Positions 8,911 through 17,212 of a DNA stretch of 64,000 bases are shown here, piece by piece. Every line of letters starts with the position of its first letter. Position 1 is the stretch's first letter. The notes below the pieces were generated by a model. The model saw only the letters and a list, made by a program, of their open reading frames with translations, was not told the DNA's origin and made no database searches. This DNA is from Pseudaquidulcibacter saccharophilus (GTDB lineage: Bacteria; Pseudomonadota; Alphaproteobacteria; Caulobacterales; Aquidulcibacteraceae): positions 1-64,000 of the forward strand of contig NZ_JAHWUS010000004.1 of the NCBI RefSeq assembly GCF_019455445.1, in the 5' to 3' direction. Both the position numbers and the translations under genes were made by a program.

Positions 8911-10512
8911 ATGCTTATTCATTTTATTGGTAAAATCGAAGAAATTAGCGAAGGGAAGTTGGCTCGCAGAACCGCTTGCGAATGCGGTGACGAACGGACG
9001 CATTGGGTCATTTCAGAAGTTGAAAAGGTAAATTGCCCAAAATGCAAATCAACTAAAATTTATAAGCATGGTTTGTCACGATCTTTGGGTGAAATCCCAA
9101 AGACTTCTTCGGGTTTTGTAGAAGAATACGATAAAATAATTTTCCCAAATGACGAAGAAATATTAAGGCTGATTCATTATTCTAATTGGCAAAAAATCAA
9201 GTTCCTTTCAATGATTGAATTGTTTTTGGAAAGTGACACATTCTGGCTAGAGCAAAACTATGAGGCTTGGGTAAAAGCGGCTGAAAGTTTGCTTTCTGGC
9301 CATGTTGCAATAGCCAAACAGATATTAATTGAAATATGTAAAGATAAGCCAGAACCGCCAAGTTCTTTGTCAAAGGAGCGTGTGAATTCAGCCATACCAG
9401 CTGTAAATGAATTTAGAAAAAATAATTTCAGAATACCCGAATATGGCACTAACAGATTTATACCGTCAATTTCGGAATTTGATAAACTTAGAAACAAATA
9501 CCCGAAAATTTCTACACTTGACGACGCCATTTCAGTCTTAGCTGAAATTGTAAATTTCAGCGCTGATGACTTCACATTACGAATTGAAACTGCAAAGTTT
9601 CTCGAATTAGCCACCGTGGTCGCCAAAGAATTAATTTTTGCAAAATACTATTGGCATCAAAAATGGCACATTGAAAATGCAATTGCACGTTGCGAATTAC
9701 CATTTTCAGTTTCAGAAACATCGGTTTTGGTCGAAGCAATTGAATTAGCAAAAAAGCATCTGAAAGAAAACGATTCGCTTAAATTGGAACTGGATATTGA
9801 TTATACAAAAAATGTCCTAAATGTATTGTTTCAGAGTTTTCCTTGGGCGGAACTTACCTTAATACCCTTATCAATAGAATTAGCGACTCTATCAAAAAGA
9901 CTAGATGATATTACTTTGAAAATGCACAGAAATGGGCATTCTGTTTCATATCGAAGAAATCTTGGCAATCTGGCTTCCCGCTATCGCGATAAAAATGGGA
10001 TGATAGTAAATTATTCTAATCAATTGCGAATATGTAAATTTAGAACAATTTATCTATTGTTGAATTCTGGCATCGATTTCCCTAGTTTAGTATTCGGTGC
10101 TAGCAATTCTTGTTTGGAATTCCAAGAGAGCCTCAATAGCAATACCGATACAATTGAACTAATGCAAAGCATTCAAAATCATATAATCCCCTCAATTTCC
10201 GATAATGTGGTAACTGAACTTCTCGGTGATGAATTTCGAGAAGATGTTTTACTTGGCTGTTTGATCAATTCTATACATGACGCAATAGAAGAAAGTTCCT
10301 TTTTACAAATCACTTACAAGGATTCACTGGAAGACAGAAGGATCCGCCCCTTAGCTCTACAACCAACAGGTGATGACTATTTTTTATTCGCGTGGTGTGA
10401 GCTTCGACAGAGCTTTAGGAAGTTTAGGATATCGGAGATTGGTAATTTAACTCCTTTGCATGAAAAGTTCGAAAGTGAAAATGGGAGAACATTGGACGAT
10501 TTCCAGTTATAA
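8911..10512 (+). CDS. Zinc-ribbon protein with C-terminal WYL-like domain
   Basis: A 533-aa cytoplasmic protein without a clear family match. Near the N-terminus four cysteines (C23, C25, C42, C45; CEC and CPKC) look like a zinc ribbon. The middle 400 residues are helical and unrecognised. The last 70 residues fit the WYL pattern: a strand ITYKD, then RPLAL, then DYFLFAWCEL and FRKFRISEI, close to the usual WYLVAYC...FRLDRI order. WYL domains sense ligands and often control DNA-repair, CRISPR or defence loci. No DNA-binding HTH is obvious here, so it may instead be an effector. It sits among defence genes of the element. Confidence 0.6.
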   Translation: MLIHFIGKIEEISEGKLARRTACECGDERTHWVISEVEKVNCPKCKSTKIYKHGLSRSLGEIPKTSSGFVEEYDKIIFPNDEEILRLIHYSNWQKIKFLSMIELFLESDTFWLEQNYEAWVKAAESLLSGHVAIAKQILIEICKDKPEPPSSLSKERVNSAIPAVNEFRKNNFRIPEYGTNRFIPSISEFDKLRNKYPKISTLDDAISVLAEIVNFSADDFTLRIETAKFLELATVVAKELIFAKYYWHQKWHIENAIARCELPFSVSETSVLVEAIELAKKHLKENDSLKLELDIDYTKNVLNVLFQSFPWAELTLIPLSIELATLSKRLDDITLKMHRNGHSVSYRRNLGNLASRYRDKNGMIVNYSNQLRICKFRTIYLLLNSGIDFPSLVFGASNSCLEFQESLNSNTDTIELMQSIQNHIIPSISDNVVTELLGDEFREDVLLGCLINSIHDAIEESSFLQITYKDSLEDRRIRPLALQPTGDDYFLFAWCELRQSFRKFRISEIGNLTPLHEKFESENGRTLDDFQL

Positions 10513-10840
10513 AATTGGCTGAATGCGTCCCGTTTCTATTCATTAGGTTTGCATTTTGGATTAATCTTGGTGCGATTTTGATGTCCATTGGGGTCTGGTT
10601 GATGGCCGATTGGATCACTCCAAATCTTGGGGCAGGGGCGATTAAAATCGTTCCTTGCAGATTGATTTTTCACCTGAAACTATTGGTCAGTTTATTATTC
10701 GGTTTGCATTTCGTTTCCCCCGCATACATCACCCTTTAGCCGAATAGGGGACTAATTCCTCGTGCTTGCATTCATGGGTTTATAACCATCCTCGCGGGAT
10801 TGGTTCAAGGCTGCACGTTTCCGCGCACATTTTCAATGAC

Positions 10841-10935
10841 GCGCATTTTATCCGAAAACCACAAATGAGCGCGAAAAAGTTGAATACTTTTTCGATTACG
10901 CGAATGAATTCGCTACGCCACTTTTCGGAATGCGC
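10841..10935. other. Branched stem-loop element (structured RNA or DNA site)
   Basis: An outer stem of 14 bp (GCGCAT plus TCCGAAAA against TTTTCGGA plus ATGCGC, with a 4-nt bulge) encloses two further hairpins. The first is CGAAAAAGT/ACTTTTTCG at 10872-10894, 9 bp perfect. The second is GCGAAT/ATTCGC at 10900-10913. Together they form a three-way junction of 95 nt in a 550-bp stretch without a gene. It could be a small RNA, a single-strand replication origin or a recombination site. The flanking 10513-10840 shows nothing else I can support. Confidence 0.5.
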
Positions 10936-10980
10936 TTGCTTGTGCAACTAAGCACGCCTGTTCGCTTCGCTCTGCCTTGA

Positions 10981-11008
10981 ACCACCCGACTTAGCGGCTG
11001 GTCTTTTT
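10981..11008 (+). terminator. Probable rho-independent terminator
   Basis: ACCACCCG pairs with CGGCTGGT (one mismatch, 6-nt loop) and is followed by CTTTTT. It lies between the branched element and the next small gene, so it could end an RNA containing that element. Confidence 0.6.
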
Positions 11009-11062
11009 ATTCCCATGAAGCCCGATGGAATGGTCCCGACGGCTTCTTAAATGGAGATGAAA

Positions 11063-11254
11063 ATGACTAAAGAAACTAAAACTACCAAACCTTCTCATCG
11101 TCTTTACACCGTTACCGGTGAAGGTGAAGCCGCAAGATGGAACGACATTGGCGTCGCTTGGCCTACCAAAGATGGCAAAGGCTACACACTAAGCCTCAAC
11201 TCAATGCCGCTTAACGGACGCATCATCATGCGCACCGCAGAAGCCAAATCTTAA
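11063..11254 (+). CDS. Small conserved-looking hypothetical protein
   Basis: A 63-aa soluble protein with the pattern RLYTVTGEGEAARWNDIG, AWPTKDGKGYTL and LPLNGRIIMR-like ending. The role is unknown; similar small proteins occur in mobile elements as far as I recall. Three in-frame ATGs occur at 11051, 11057 and 11063; the last is chosen because GGAGA lies 6 nt upstream. A GGGGGC-GAAA-GCCCCC hairpin follows, then ardA in the same direction, so the two may share a transcript. Confidence 0.7.
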   Translation: MTKETKTTKPSHRLYTVTGEGEAARWNDIGVAWPTKDGKGYTLSLNSMPLNGRIIMRTAEAKS

Positions 11255-11262
11255 GCAAATTA

Positions 11263-11278
11263 GGGGGCGAAAGCCCCC
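11263..11278 (+). terminator. GAAA-tetraloop hairpin ahead of ardA
   Basis: A 6-bp G/C stem capped by a GAAA tetraloop sits 27 bp before the ardA start. The following T-run is short, so read-through into ardA is likely and this may act as an attenuator or mRNA-stability element. Confidence 0.5.
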
Positions 11279-11305
11279 GCCATTTTCCCAAAAAGGATAG
11301 TCGAC

Positions 11306-11803
11306 ATGACAACTTTATTTGCACAACCTTATGATTTCACAGCCAACGGCTTCTATTTCCACAACCTTGATGAATATGTCACCAAATCATTCAATCTCAA
11401 TGGCCCACTTATTGAAGAATATGAAATCCAATTTATCGAGGGAGAAGGCATTGATTATAAGCTATTTGAAGCCCTCAATATCACTCAATGCAATATCGAA
11501 GCATATTTCAACGCAGCCCTAAATTGGGATGAAGGTCAAAAGCTCAAAGCCATTATCGCAGTCGGTGAATGCGCTTACAAATTCGACCTATCAAGTGACA
11601 ATCCCGACGATTTTGACGTTGATATTTATCAATTCGATACAATGCGCGAACTTGCTGAACAATTCGTCGAAGACGGCCTATATGGAACAATTCCACAATC
11701 GCTTAAATACTATATCGATTACGACGCAATCGCACGCGACTTATCAATGGACTATTCTGAAATCACAATCGATGGAACCCGCTATATTTACCGATGCGCC
11801 TAG
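11306..11803 (+). CDS. ardA: Antirestriction protein ArdA
   Basis: A 165-aa very acidic protein matching ArdA, a DNA mimic that blocks type I restriction-modification enzymes while an element enters a new host. Signatures seen are the start TTLFAQPYDFTANGFYF, the EIQFIEGEGID segment, IIAVGECAY, and the C-terminal LAEQFVEDGLYGTIP with YIDYDAIARDLSMDY. Length equals the family norm. AAGGATAG precedes the ATG. It protects incoming DNA of the element rather than the cell. Confidence 0.9.
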   Translation: MTTLFAQPYDFTANGFYFHNLDEYVTKSFNLNGPLIEEYEIQFIEGEGIDYKLFEALNITQCNIEAYFNAALNWDEGQKLKAIIAVGECAYKFDLSSDNPDDFDVDIYQFDTMRELAEQFVEDGLYGTIPQSLKYYIDYDAIARDLSMDYSEITIDGTRYIYRCA

Positions 11804-11815
11804 GCGCGTCGGTAA
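11788..11815. terminator. Palindromic terminator centred on the ardA stop
   Basis: TTACCGATGCGCC and GGCGCGTCGGTAA pair over 13 positions with one G-U type mismatch. The two unpaired central bases (TA) are the first two of the ardA TAG stop codon. Being symmetrical, it can stop ardA and the convergent abiH operon alike. Confidence 0.6.
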
Positions 11816-11896
11816 TCTACCGTCATTTTGCCTTTTTTGCCTTTCGTTGCATACCTTGTTTGTTTGCAACTGCAATTATAAGATGATCTAAATCTG

Positions 11897-12889
11897 CTAA
11901 GTTGAAGTTAGAATTGCGCCAAGTGGTGCCTGCACAATAAATTCTTCATGTACGCCTAATTCATTCAGTGTAAGTCTATGCTTTTCTCTATCGTTTTCGC
12001 TAAAATATGACACCCGCCAAATTGCATCTTTAGAGGCACGTTTTCTTATTTCTTCAAGATAAGGCAGGTCAACACCTGACAGAGAATGCCCCAAAATTGA
12101 AACGTTGGCAATTTCGCGAGCTTTATCGAAAAAATTGATATTATTTTTGATATTGGTTTTCGCGTTTTTAAATGACAAGGCCCAGTACATGTCTATTTCG
12201 TCGTAAACCCATTCAGTGGACTGACTGAACTTATCATTCATATATTCATCCCACAGTTCACGTTTTCCATCCGTAAGATTTTCTGGTGCTGTTTCTAATA
12301 TTGGTCTGGCTGATGTTGCAGAATGCGGCTTAACAGAGTGTCCGATTTGCAAAGCGGAATTTTCTCCAGCTTTTCCATGTATATAACATATTTGTGAAGC
12401 TAGAATTTGATAATAGCGCTCAAGAGTATTGGTATAATTGAAGCTCAAATATAAATCATCTTCATTTTGGGGGAGCGGCAATTTTATATTGTCTTTTAGG
12501 ATTGGAAATTTAACTTCGTCTTTAATGAATTCATTAAGCGCTTCTGCCAACCCCTTCGAGATTTTTTCAATGTGTCTTTGCGCCTCCCAGCTTGCTTCAC
12601 CCATTCTGTGAGGGTCTGAATCATCTAAGTATCCATTACATTCTTCGAACACATATTCATGATCAAAATTTGCTAAAGCTGACTCGAATTCACCCCATAT
12701 TCTGTCAGTAGTATCACATGATAGAGGAAATGATTGACATATAAGCTCAAAAAGTTCTTTCTTATTTGCTTTAATATGTGCTGCAAATGAGTTGTAACTA
12801 GTATCAGGTTTGGAACCGTTCAGATGATATAAATCAAATCCGTTGCCAATTATAAAGAGTCTTCTTTTTGGTTTAATATTTGTGGTCAT
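11897..12889 (-). CDS. abiH: AbiH-family abortive infection protein
   Basis: A roughly 330-aa protein with the AbiH pattern: LFIIGNGFDLYH near the start, IWGEFESAL, the YLSFNYTNTLERYY motif, CYIHGKAG, IGHS and near the end ILGHSLSGVDLPYL. AbiH proteins confer phage resistance by an unknown mechanism. The ATG at 12889 lies 5 bp after the hipA stop. An ATG at 12907 would overlap hipA. Neither has a clear ribosome site, so translation is probably coupled to hipA. It is the third gene of a hipB-hipA-abiH operon, an unusual grouping of a toxin-antitoxin pair with an abortive-infection gene. Confidence 0.85.
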   Translation of the reverse strand: MTTNIKPKRRLFIIGNGFDLYHLNGSKPDTSYNSFAAHIKANKKELFELICQSFPLSCDTTDRIWGEFESALANFDHEYVFEECNGYLDDSDPHRMGEASWEAQRHIEKISKGLAEALNEFIKDEVKFPILKDNIKLPLPQNEDDLYLSFNYTNTLERYYQILASQICYIHGKAGENSALQIGHSVKPHSATSARPILETAPENLTDGKRELWDEYMNDKFSQSTEWVYDEIDMYWALSFKNAKTNIKNNINFFDKAREIANVSILGHSLSGVDLPYLEEIRKRASKDAIWRVSYFSENDREKHRLTLNELGVHEEFIVQAPLGAILTST

Positions 12890-12893
12890 TTTT

Positions 12894-14129
12894 TTAGTTT
12901 GTGACATTGGTATCAAACGCCGAGGTCATACGTTCAATTTCTTTATTTGAAATTCCAAACTTTAATGCGTAGCTTTTCCAGTTCGAAACAATATTTTTCA
13001 CTTCGCTTATTATATTTTTGGCTTCATCAAGTTTAAGCCCAAAATGCTTCGAAACTTCTAAAGCTATTTCTAAATTACCTTCGGTTTCAACCTCATTTAT
13101 TGCGGTGCTTAGAACTCTTGGTTTGATATCAAGCGGCACAGGATTCAAGTCATAGGCAGGAGATAATCGCCAGCCATTTTTCTCATATAAAAAGCCATGA
13201 TTGCGTAAATGGTCATCTGTATTGGCAATCATGATATTGAATACAATGCGCCGCCATAATTGCGCACAATCATCATCGGCCTTTGCGCCATATTGCCTCA
13301 ATGCATCTGCAATTTCCATGTATGATCGGGTTTGATTGTCTTCCGCACCCAACATACTCATGGCCGATAAGAAAGGAATCCGTTTGCCGTTTTGACGGTC
13401 AAATCTTTGCAGGATCAAAACTGATTTTCCGTCTATATTCTCTATACGAAAATCAGGCGTTGGAATTTTTGCGTCACGCGCCATAGTCAGAGCTACAGCC
13501 TCCCATGCTGATATATTTATTTCATCATCAGGCTTTGGGAATTTGGCAATCGCAAGACTTCCATCTTTATCAATGATTGAAGCCTTTGGCCTAGCACCGC
13601 CCAATGAAGAGCCAGGGGCTAGTAATAACCGCAAATCTTCAGGTGTCTCTTCATCATTGGCAAAGCGGTTAGCTGCATTCAAAAGTTTTGGTATTTCAAT
13701 TAATGGCGGAATAGGGTTTATACCATCAATCGCAAGATAGGGGCTTCCATTTTCTAGGCTAAATCGTAATGCACCTTGCCTTGCTCTGTCACCAACGCCA
13801 AGTAAATAATCAATCTCAAATATAGTTTTAGGCGGTCTATTTTCTTCGCGAGCAGTTCGCCGCTCCATTCTTTGAATAAGAACACGACCCCATCTATCGG
13901 GCGCTGAATCCCCAAATGCGCCAAATATGCTTTGATTATTTTGTGTGTGAAATGAACCGCGCCCAATTTGCAACGCTGGTTCAAGTGAAAACCGCTTAGG
14001 ATTTTCTAACCACTCTTTTGAATATTCAAAAGAAGATGACTCGCGTCCGCGATTTTGCCGTGCCCATAATGTGCCAACAATATGGGTTTGGTCATCAAGA
14101 TCAATTGAAACGCAAATTTTATGTTCCAT
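12894..14129 (-). CDS. hipA: HipA-family kinase toxin (copy 1)
   Basis: A 411-aa HipA-type Ser/Thr kinase. An N-terminal HipA-N1 part (about 1-110) is followed by the kinase body with the phosphate-binding GSSLGGARPKA stretch near 175, KFPKPDDE, the catalytic NTDDHLRNHG and the metal-binding SPAYDLNP. E. coli HipA phosphorylates glutamyl-tRNA synthetase; the target here is unknown. Its stop and the abiH start are only a few bases apart, and its ATG directly abuts the hipB stop. Confidence 0.92.
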   Translation of the reverse strand: MEHKICVSIDLDDQTHIVGTLWARQNRGRESSSFEYSKEWLENPKRFSLEPALQIGRGSFHTQNNQSIFGAFGDSAPDRWGRVLIQRMERRTAREENRPPKTIFEIDYLLGVGDRARQGALRFSLENGSPYLAIDGINPIPPLIEIPKLLNAANRFANDEETPEDLRLLLAPGSSLGGARPKASIIDKDGSLAIAKFPKPDDEINISAWEAVALTMARDAKIPTPDFRIENIDGKSVLILQRFDRQNGKRIPFLSAMSMLGAEDNQTRSYMEIADALRQYGAKADDDCAQLWRRIVFNIMIANTDDHLRNHGFLYEKNGWRLSPAYDLNPVPLDIKPRVLSTAINEVETEGNLEIALEVSKHFGLKLDEAKNIISEVKNIVSNWKSYALKFGISNKEIERMTSAFDTNVTN

Positions 14130-14441
14130 TTATTGGTTTTCTCTTATTCGCTTGGGAAGTCGTGCCGAATCCAATTGTAAGCCAACTTCATCATTTTTTA
14201 TATCGGCAAGTTCTGTCAGCCTGTCTGCGATGCCAAGTATGTATAAAAGTGTGGCATACGTTCCCATTGAGACTGTAGGGTCGCCATTCTCAGCTTTGCC
14301 TAAAGTCGTGCGCGTGATAAAGGCTCGTTCTGCCATAGTCGTGGTCGATATACGGCGACGAAGACGCGCATCTTTAATATCGCCCCCTAGCTTTAGAAGG
14401 GCACGCTTTACGGGTAACGGTAATGGTGGCGTGGTTCTCAT
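14130..14441 (-). CDS. hipB: HipB-like XRE antitoxin (copy 1)
   Basis: A 103-aa helix-turn-helix protein, HTH at about 18-75 (IKDARLRRRISTTTMAERA, TRTTLGKAENGDPTVSMGTY). It should bind and neutralise the adjacent HipA and repress the operon. The ATG at 14441 has AGAGG 6 nt before it. Upstream in-frame codons lack such a site. The operon is hipB-hipA-abiH, read leftward. Confidence 0.88.
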   Translation of the reverse strand: MRTTPPLPLPVKRALLKLGGDIKDARLRRRISTTTMAERAFITRTTLGKAENGDPTVSMGTYATLLYILGIADRLTELADIKNDEVGLQLDSARLPKRIRENQ

Positions 14442-14452
14442 ATATACCTCTT

Positions 14453-14491
14453 TGTCTATTATAATATACACAAAATACTTTAATGTCTATT
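14453..14491 (-). promoter_or_regulatory. HipB operator repeats and promoter
   Basis: Two direct copies of TGTCTATT (14453-14460 and 14484-14491) start 31 bp apart, about three helical turns. Between them, read leftward, lies TATAAT. They are likely binding sites for the HTH antitoxin covering the operon promoter. Confidence 0.5.
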
Positions 14492-14765
14492 AAAAAGGGC
14501 AAAATATCCGCACTTGTGGGTTTTTAGTCCGCTTTTGCGGATAAATAGTTCATTGTCATGAATTGAAAACTATTATTGGAAATTCGTGCCTTAGTATCAG
14601 CAAAATTGATATTGACTAAAATCAGAACCTTGGTAGGTTTGTTATGGTTCGATTTTACCAAACCTGCTGCCTAGTTAAAAAAATCTATAATTTGTATTCG
14701 GCAAACAACCTAATTGTTCGTCGGTGAGTAATGGGCAGACCTGACGATTAAATAGGAGGTTTGCT
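14492..14765. other. Gap with a possible alternative-pairing leader
   Basis: AGGTTTG (14635-14641) can pair with CAAACCT (14659-14665), while the same segment can also form AACCT/AGGTT just upstream. This resembles an attenuator leader for the 14766 gene but is weak. Nothing else supported. Confidence 0.3.
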
Positions 14766-15389
14766 ATGAGCAAATTTGTTCTAATTGAAAAGAATATTGA
14801 AGATTTAAAATCAATTTTAAAGAAAGATTATCCGCAAGTTAAGTCATCTCATTTGACCGAAGCAATCGCGCGCGGATTAAAATTTGGTTCAAACGCAGCG
14901 TTACGAGATTTCCTATCAAATAAGACTACAATCTATAACCGCTTATTCGATTTTAATAAGGACTCATTCAAAAATTGGCTATTTGATAAATCTTACAAAG
15001 GAGATTTTGATGTTTCCGAGAGTGTTTTTGAACGCATATTTCTTCCACCCTGGGTTATTAGCAACAAATTAGAAGACCAAAACGCGCACTACTCTTTATG
15101 TAAAGATTTACAAATCCCATATATAGTTATTAAGCCCAAACGAAATAAATCTGATATTCATTGGGATTGTATCGGTTTTGACCATAAGCATGATGCGACC
15201 ATACTTGATAGTAATTTATCTAAAAAAATACTTGAGCTGGGGAACTTATACGGAACAAAGAAAGCTCTTTCCCCGCCGAACTTATTTGTCGGAACGATTA
15301 AGTCAGTAGAAAATGATAATATAACATATCTTGCAGGTGAAATTTTCGCAAATATTTGTCTTGCTCTTGAGCAAAATATAGCAAATTAA
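14766..15389 (+). CDS. Hypothetical protein convergent with traL
   Basis: A 207-aa soluble protein that I do not recognise. The N-terminal 50 residues (KNIEDLKSILKKDYP, SSHLTEAIARGLKFGSNAAL) look like a helical adaptor also seen at the start of other plasmid proteins, though I cannot name it. The middle is rich in Asp, Lys and aromatic residues. A strong AGGAGG precedes the ATG. Its end overlaps the traL stop by four bases. Its role is unknown, but its place suggests a recently acquired gene at the boundary of the transfer block. Confidence 0.7.
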   Translation: MSKFVLIEKNIEDLKSILKKDYPQVKSSHLTEAIARGLKFGSNAALRDFLSNKTTIYNRLFDFNKDSFKNWLFDKSYKGDFDVSESVFERIFLPPWVISNKLEDQNAHYSLCKDLQIPYIVIKPKRNKSDIHWDCIGFDHKHDATILDSNLSKKILELGNLYGTKKALSPPNLFVGTIKSVENDNITYLAGEIFANICLALEQNIAN

Positions 15390-16555
15390 TTCATAAATTG
15401 CCGCAATGAAAAGCCTGAAATAAAAAATAAGGAAATAATTGCGGCAATTAATGCCAAATTTCTCGCGTTCTTGGCTTCATTTGCCGCCTTGTTTGCCTCA
15501 ATAATTTGCGCGGCTAGCAGCCTTGAAGTGCTAGCAATGATTTCCTCTGCGGCTTTGTTTAAGTGCTTGGTCAAATATTCTGCGGCTTGGGTAATAACAA
15601 TTTCAGCGCATCGGTTAGCTTCGCTTAAATGCAGCGCATTTGCTGAAGCTAGCTGGTCTAAGTGCTTTTCGAAAGCCTTATTAATTGCATTAGAATATTT
15701 CGCCAGAGCTTCTTCATTGAGGGTTTGGCCTAAAATTAGTGCATCGGTTTCGAATGCCTTTGGAGCAGTTTTTTTGTCTACATTCTCGACAATTTTCTGC
15801 ATTTCAGTTTTCCTTTTCAATGCAATTTGTGACGCGAAAACAATGTCCAATTGCTCAAATAACTCCCGTTGAAATTCTTCAAATCTGCGACTTGAAACTT
15901 CAGAAAATTCCTCCGATTTAATCGCTTCAGAGAGGGTCATTTTCAGTGTATTTTTCTTAAGTAAATCTGCCTTGAAAAGGTCAGAATTTTGCTCTCGAAT
16001 TCTGATAATCCCATGAATTTTATCCTTGTTATTTTCATATATTTTGAACCCCTCAAATGGCTTGCCAGCGACTTCAATCGGGCCAAAATTTTCATTCAAC
16101 CACACCACTATTTTTACCTTAAAAGGTAATTTATTGCACAGCGTGACTAGGCCATTTATGGTGTCATCGAGCCTGTCGCCACCAGCGATGACGGTATGCA
16201 CGATTATCTCAGTTGTGCTTTCAGCAATTAAATTATCGAACCCATTTTTAACAAAATGTTGCACTAACGGTTCGAAAATATCGCCTCCAGTATCTATGAC
16301 TAAGTTATTATTATGTGAAATCGCTTCTGCCCAAAACTTGTCAAATGTTGTCGGGTTGAGGTGTCGGTTTGCGTCCAGTATTTCGATAGGCGCAACTTTC
16401 AATCCGTCAAATTTAAAAAATGAATTTTTGGATTTGTCCGCGTCAAAGGCGCGAAATTCGTGACCCATTGCCTGAAAATATTCAGCCAAGATTGATGCGA
16501 TATAGGTTTTCCCTACGTCATTTTTAGCCTGCAAAATGAGGTTTATTGAGTTCAT
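15386..16555 (-). CDS. traL: TraL-like P-loop ATPase with C-terminal membrane anchor
   Basis: A 389-aa ParA/MinD-type protein with a deviant Walker A QAKNDVGKTY near residue 9-18 and a switch segment LVIDTGGDIFEP near 90. RP4 TraL, the nearest parallel by position beside traK and oriT, is only about 240 aa. This one adds a long helical, alanine- and glutamate-rich stalk (about 230-365) and a hydrophobic segment LALIAAIISLFFISGFSL at the end, so it should be membrane-attached. The ATG at 16555 has GGAGCG 6 nt before it. It is downstream of traK in one leftward operon. Confidence 0.75.
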   Translation of the reverse strand: MNSINLILQAKNDVGKTYIASILAEYFQAMGHEFRAFDADKSKNSFFKFDGLKVAPIEILDANRHLNPTTFDKFWAEAISHNNNLVIDTGGDIFEPLVQHFVKNGFDNLIAESTTEIIVHTVIAGGDRLDDTINGLVTLCNKLPFKVKIVVWLNENFGPIEVAGKPFEGFKIYENNKDKIHGIIRIREQNSDLFKADLLKKNTLKMTLSEAIKSEEFSEVSSRRFEEFQRELFEQLDIVFASQIALKRKTEMQKIVENVDKKTAPKAFETDALILGQTLNEEALAKYSNAINKAFEKHLDQLASANALHLSEANRCAEIVITQAAEYLTKHLNKAAEEIIASTSRLLAAQIIEANKAANEAKNARNLALIAAIISLFFISGFSLRQFMN

Positions 16556-16569
16556 TTTCAACGCTCCTA

Positions 16570-16869
16570 TCAATAGACTTCGTCACGATTTTGCAAAGTT
16601 GGGCTATGGAATAAACTTACTTCTTGTCGATTGGGAGTGGGTTCAGAAGTCGCTTCGACGGGCCTTGTTTCCGCAAATTTTTTCTGTGAATGAAGCGGGT
16701 TTATCAACTCCAATTCCTTCACATAATAGCAAAATTGGCGATACGAAATTTCGCCATTTGGGAAATATTTTTCGTGAATGTCTTTAAGAAATTCGCAGCC
16801 TTCAATCATCGATTTGATGTCAATAAGCCTTGAATAAAACGCTACTCGAGGGCGGATTTTCTGTGCCAT
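16570..16869 (-). CDS. traK: TraK-like oriT-binding protein
   Basis: A 99-aa basic protein resembling RP4 TraK, which wraps the oriT region and assists relaxosome formation. The visible match is RVAFYSRLIDIKSMIEGCEF, then GEISYRQFCYYVKEL, an HTH-like turn. RP4 TraK is about 134 aa, so this is short. It is the first gene leftward from the candidate oriT; inverted and direct repeats containing ATTACGC just upstream are likely its sites. Confidence 0.7.
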   Translation of the reverse strand: MAQKIRPRVAFYSRLIDIKSMIEGCEFLKDIHEKYFPNGEISYRQFCYYVKELELINPLHSQKKFAETRPVEATSEPTPNRQEVSLFHSPTLQNRDEVY

Positions 16870-16906
16870 TAAATACTCCCGAACTATCTGAATTTGAGTG
16901 ATTTTC

Positions 16907-16936
16907 GCGTAATTTTAAATTCATTCAAAATTACGC
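16907..16936. promoter_or_regulatory. Inverted repeat upstream of traK (likely TraK sites)
   Basis: A perfect 10-bp repeat GCGTAATTTT/AAAATTACGC surrounds 10 bp. AATTACGCAA recurs as a direct copy near 16987. These repeats sit between the traK start and the nic-like site. Confidence 0.5.
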
Positions 16937-17039
16937 AATAAACCACCAAATAACGCTGATTTCCGCAATTAACTGCCATAATCAGCAATTACGCAAATAG
17001 TTTCAATTATTTGGGGAATCTTGTCGAATTCTTGGGAAT

Positions 17040-17171
17040 TTGTGGCAAATTGTAGGGCAAGATGTGTAATGTAAGCCTACAAATGAATTTGTAGCCTCAT
17101 TACCGAAAAAGCCTCTTATTCGCATTCTGCTCAACGATTATCGTGCTTCGGAATGAAAGAATAGAAGAGGC
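17040..17171 (-). other. oriT: Candidate origin of transfer (oriT)
   Basis: The non-coding stretch between divergent traK and traJ matches the position of RP4 oriT. Read on the minus strand it contains ACATCTTG|CCCTAC at 17054-17065, fitting the MOBP-type nic pattern ATC(C/T)TG followed by C, with the cut between 17058 and 17057. Next to it is a strong inverted repeat at 17066-17103: GTAATG/CATTAC outer and CTACAAAT/ATTTGTAG inner. A further repeat GCCTCTTATTC against GAATAGAAGAGGC spans 17111-17171. Repeats beside nic are the usual TraJ-binding sites. Confidence 0.6.
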
Positions 17172-17212
17172 AGTCACTCGACAAGAATTATTTAAATTCC
17201 TTGTGGAGGTTT

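Noticed and set aside
10515-10951. Two frames of 74 and 61 codons after the WYL-like gene
   Set aside because: No ribosome sites, odd composition, and the second runs across the branched stem-loop element.
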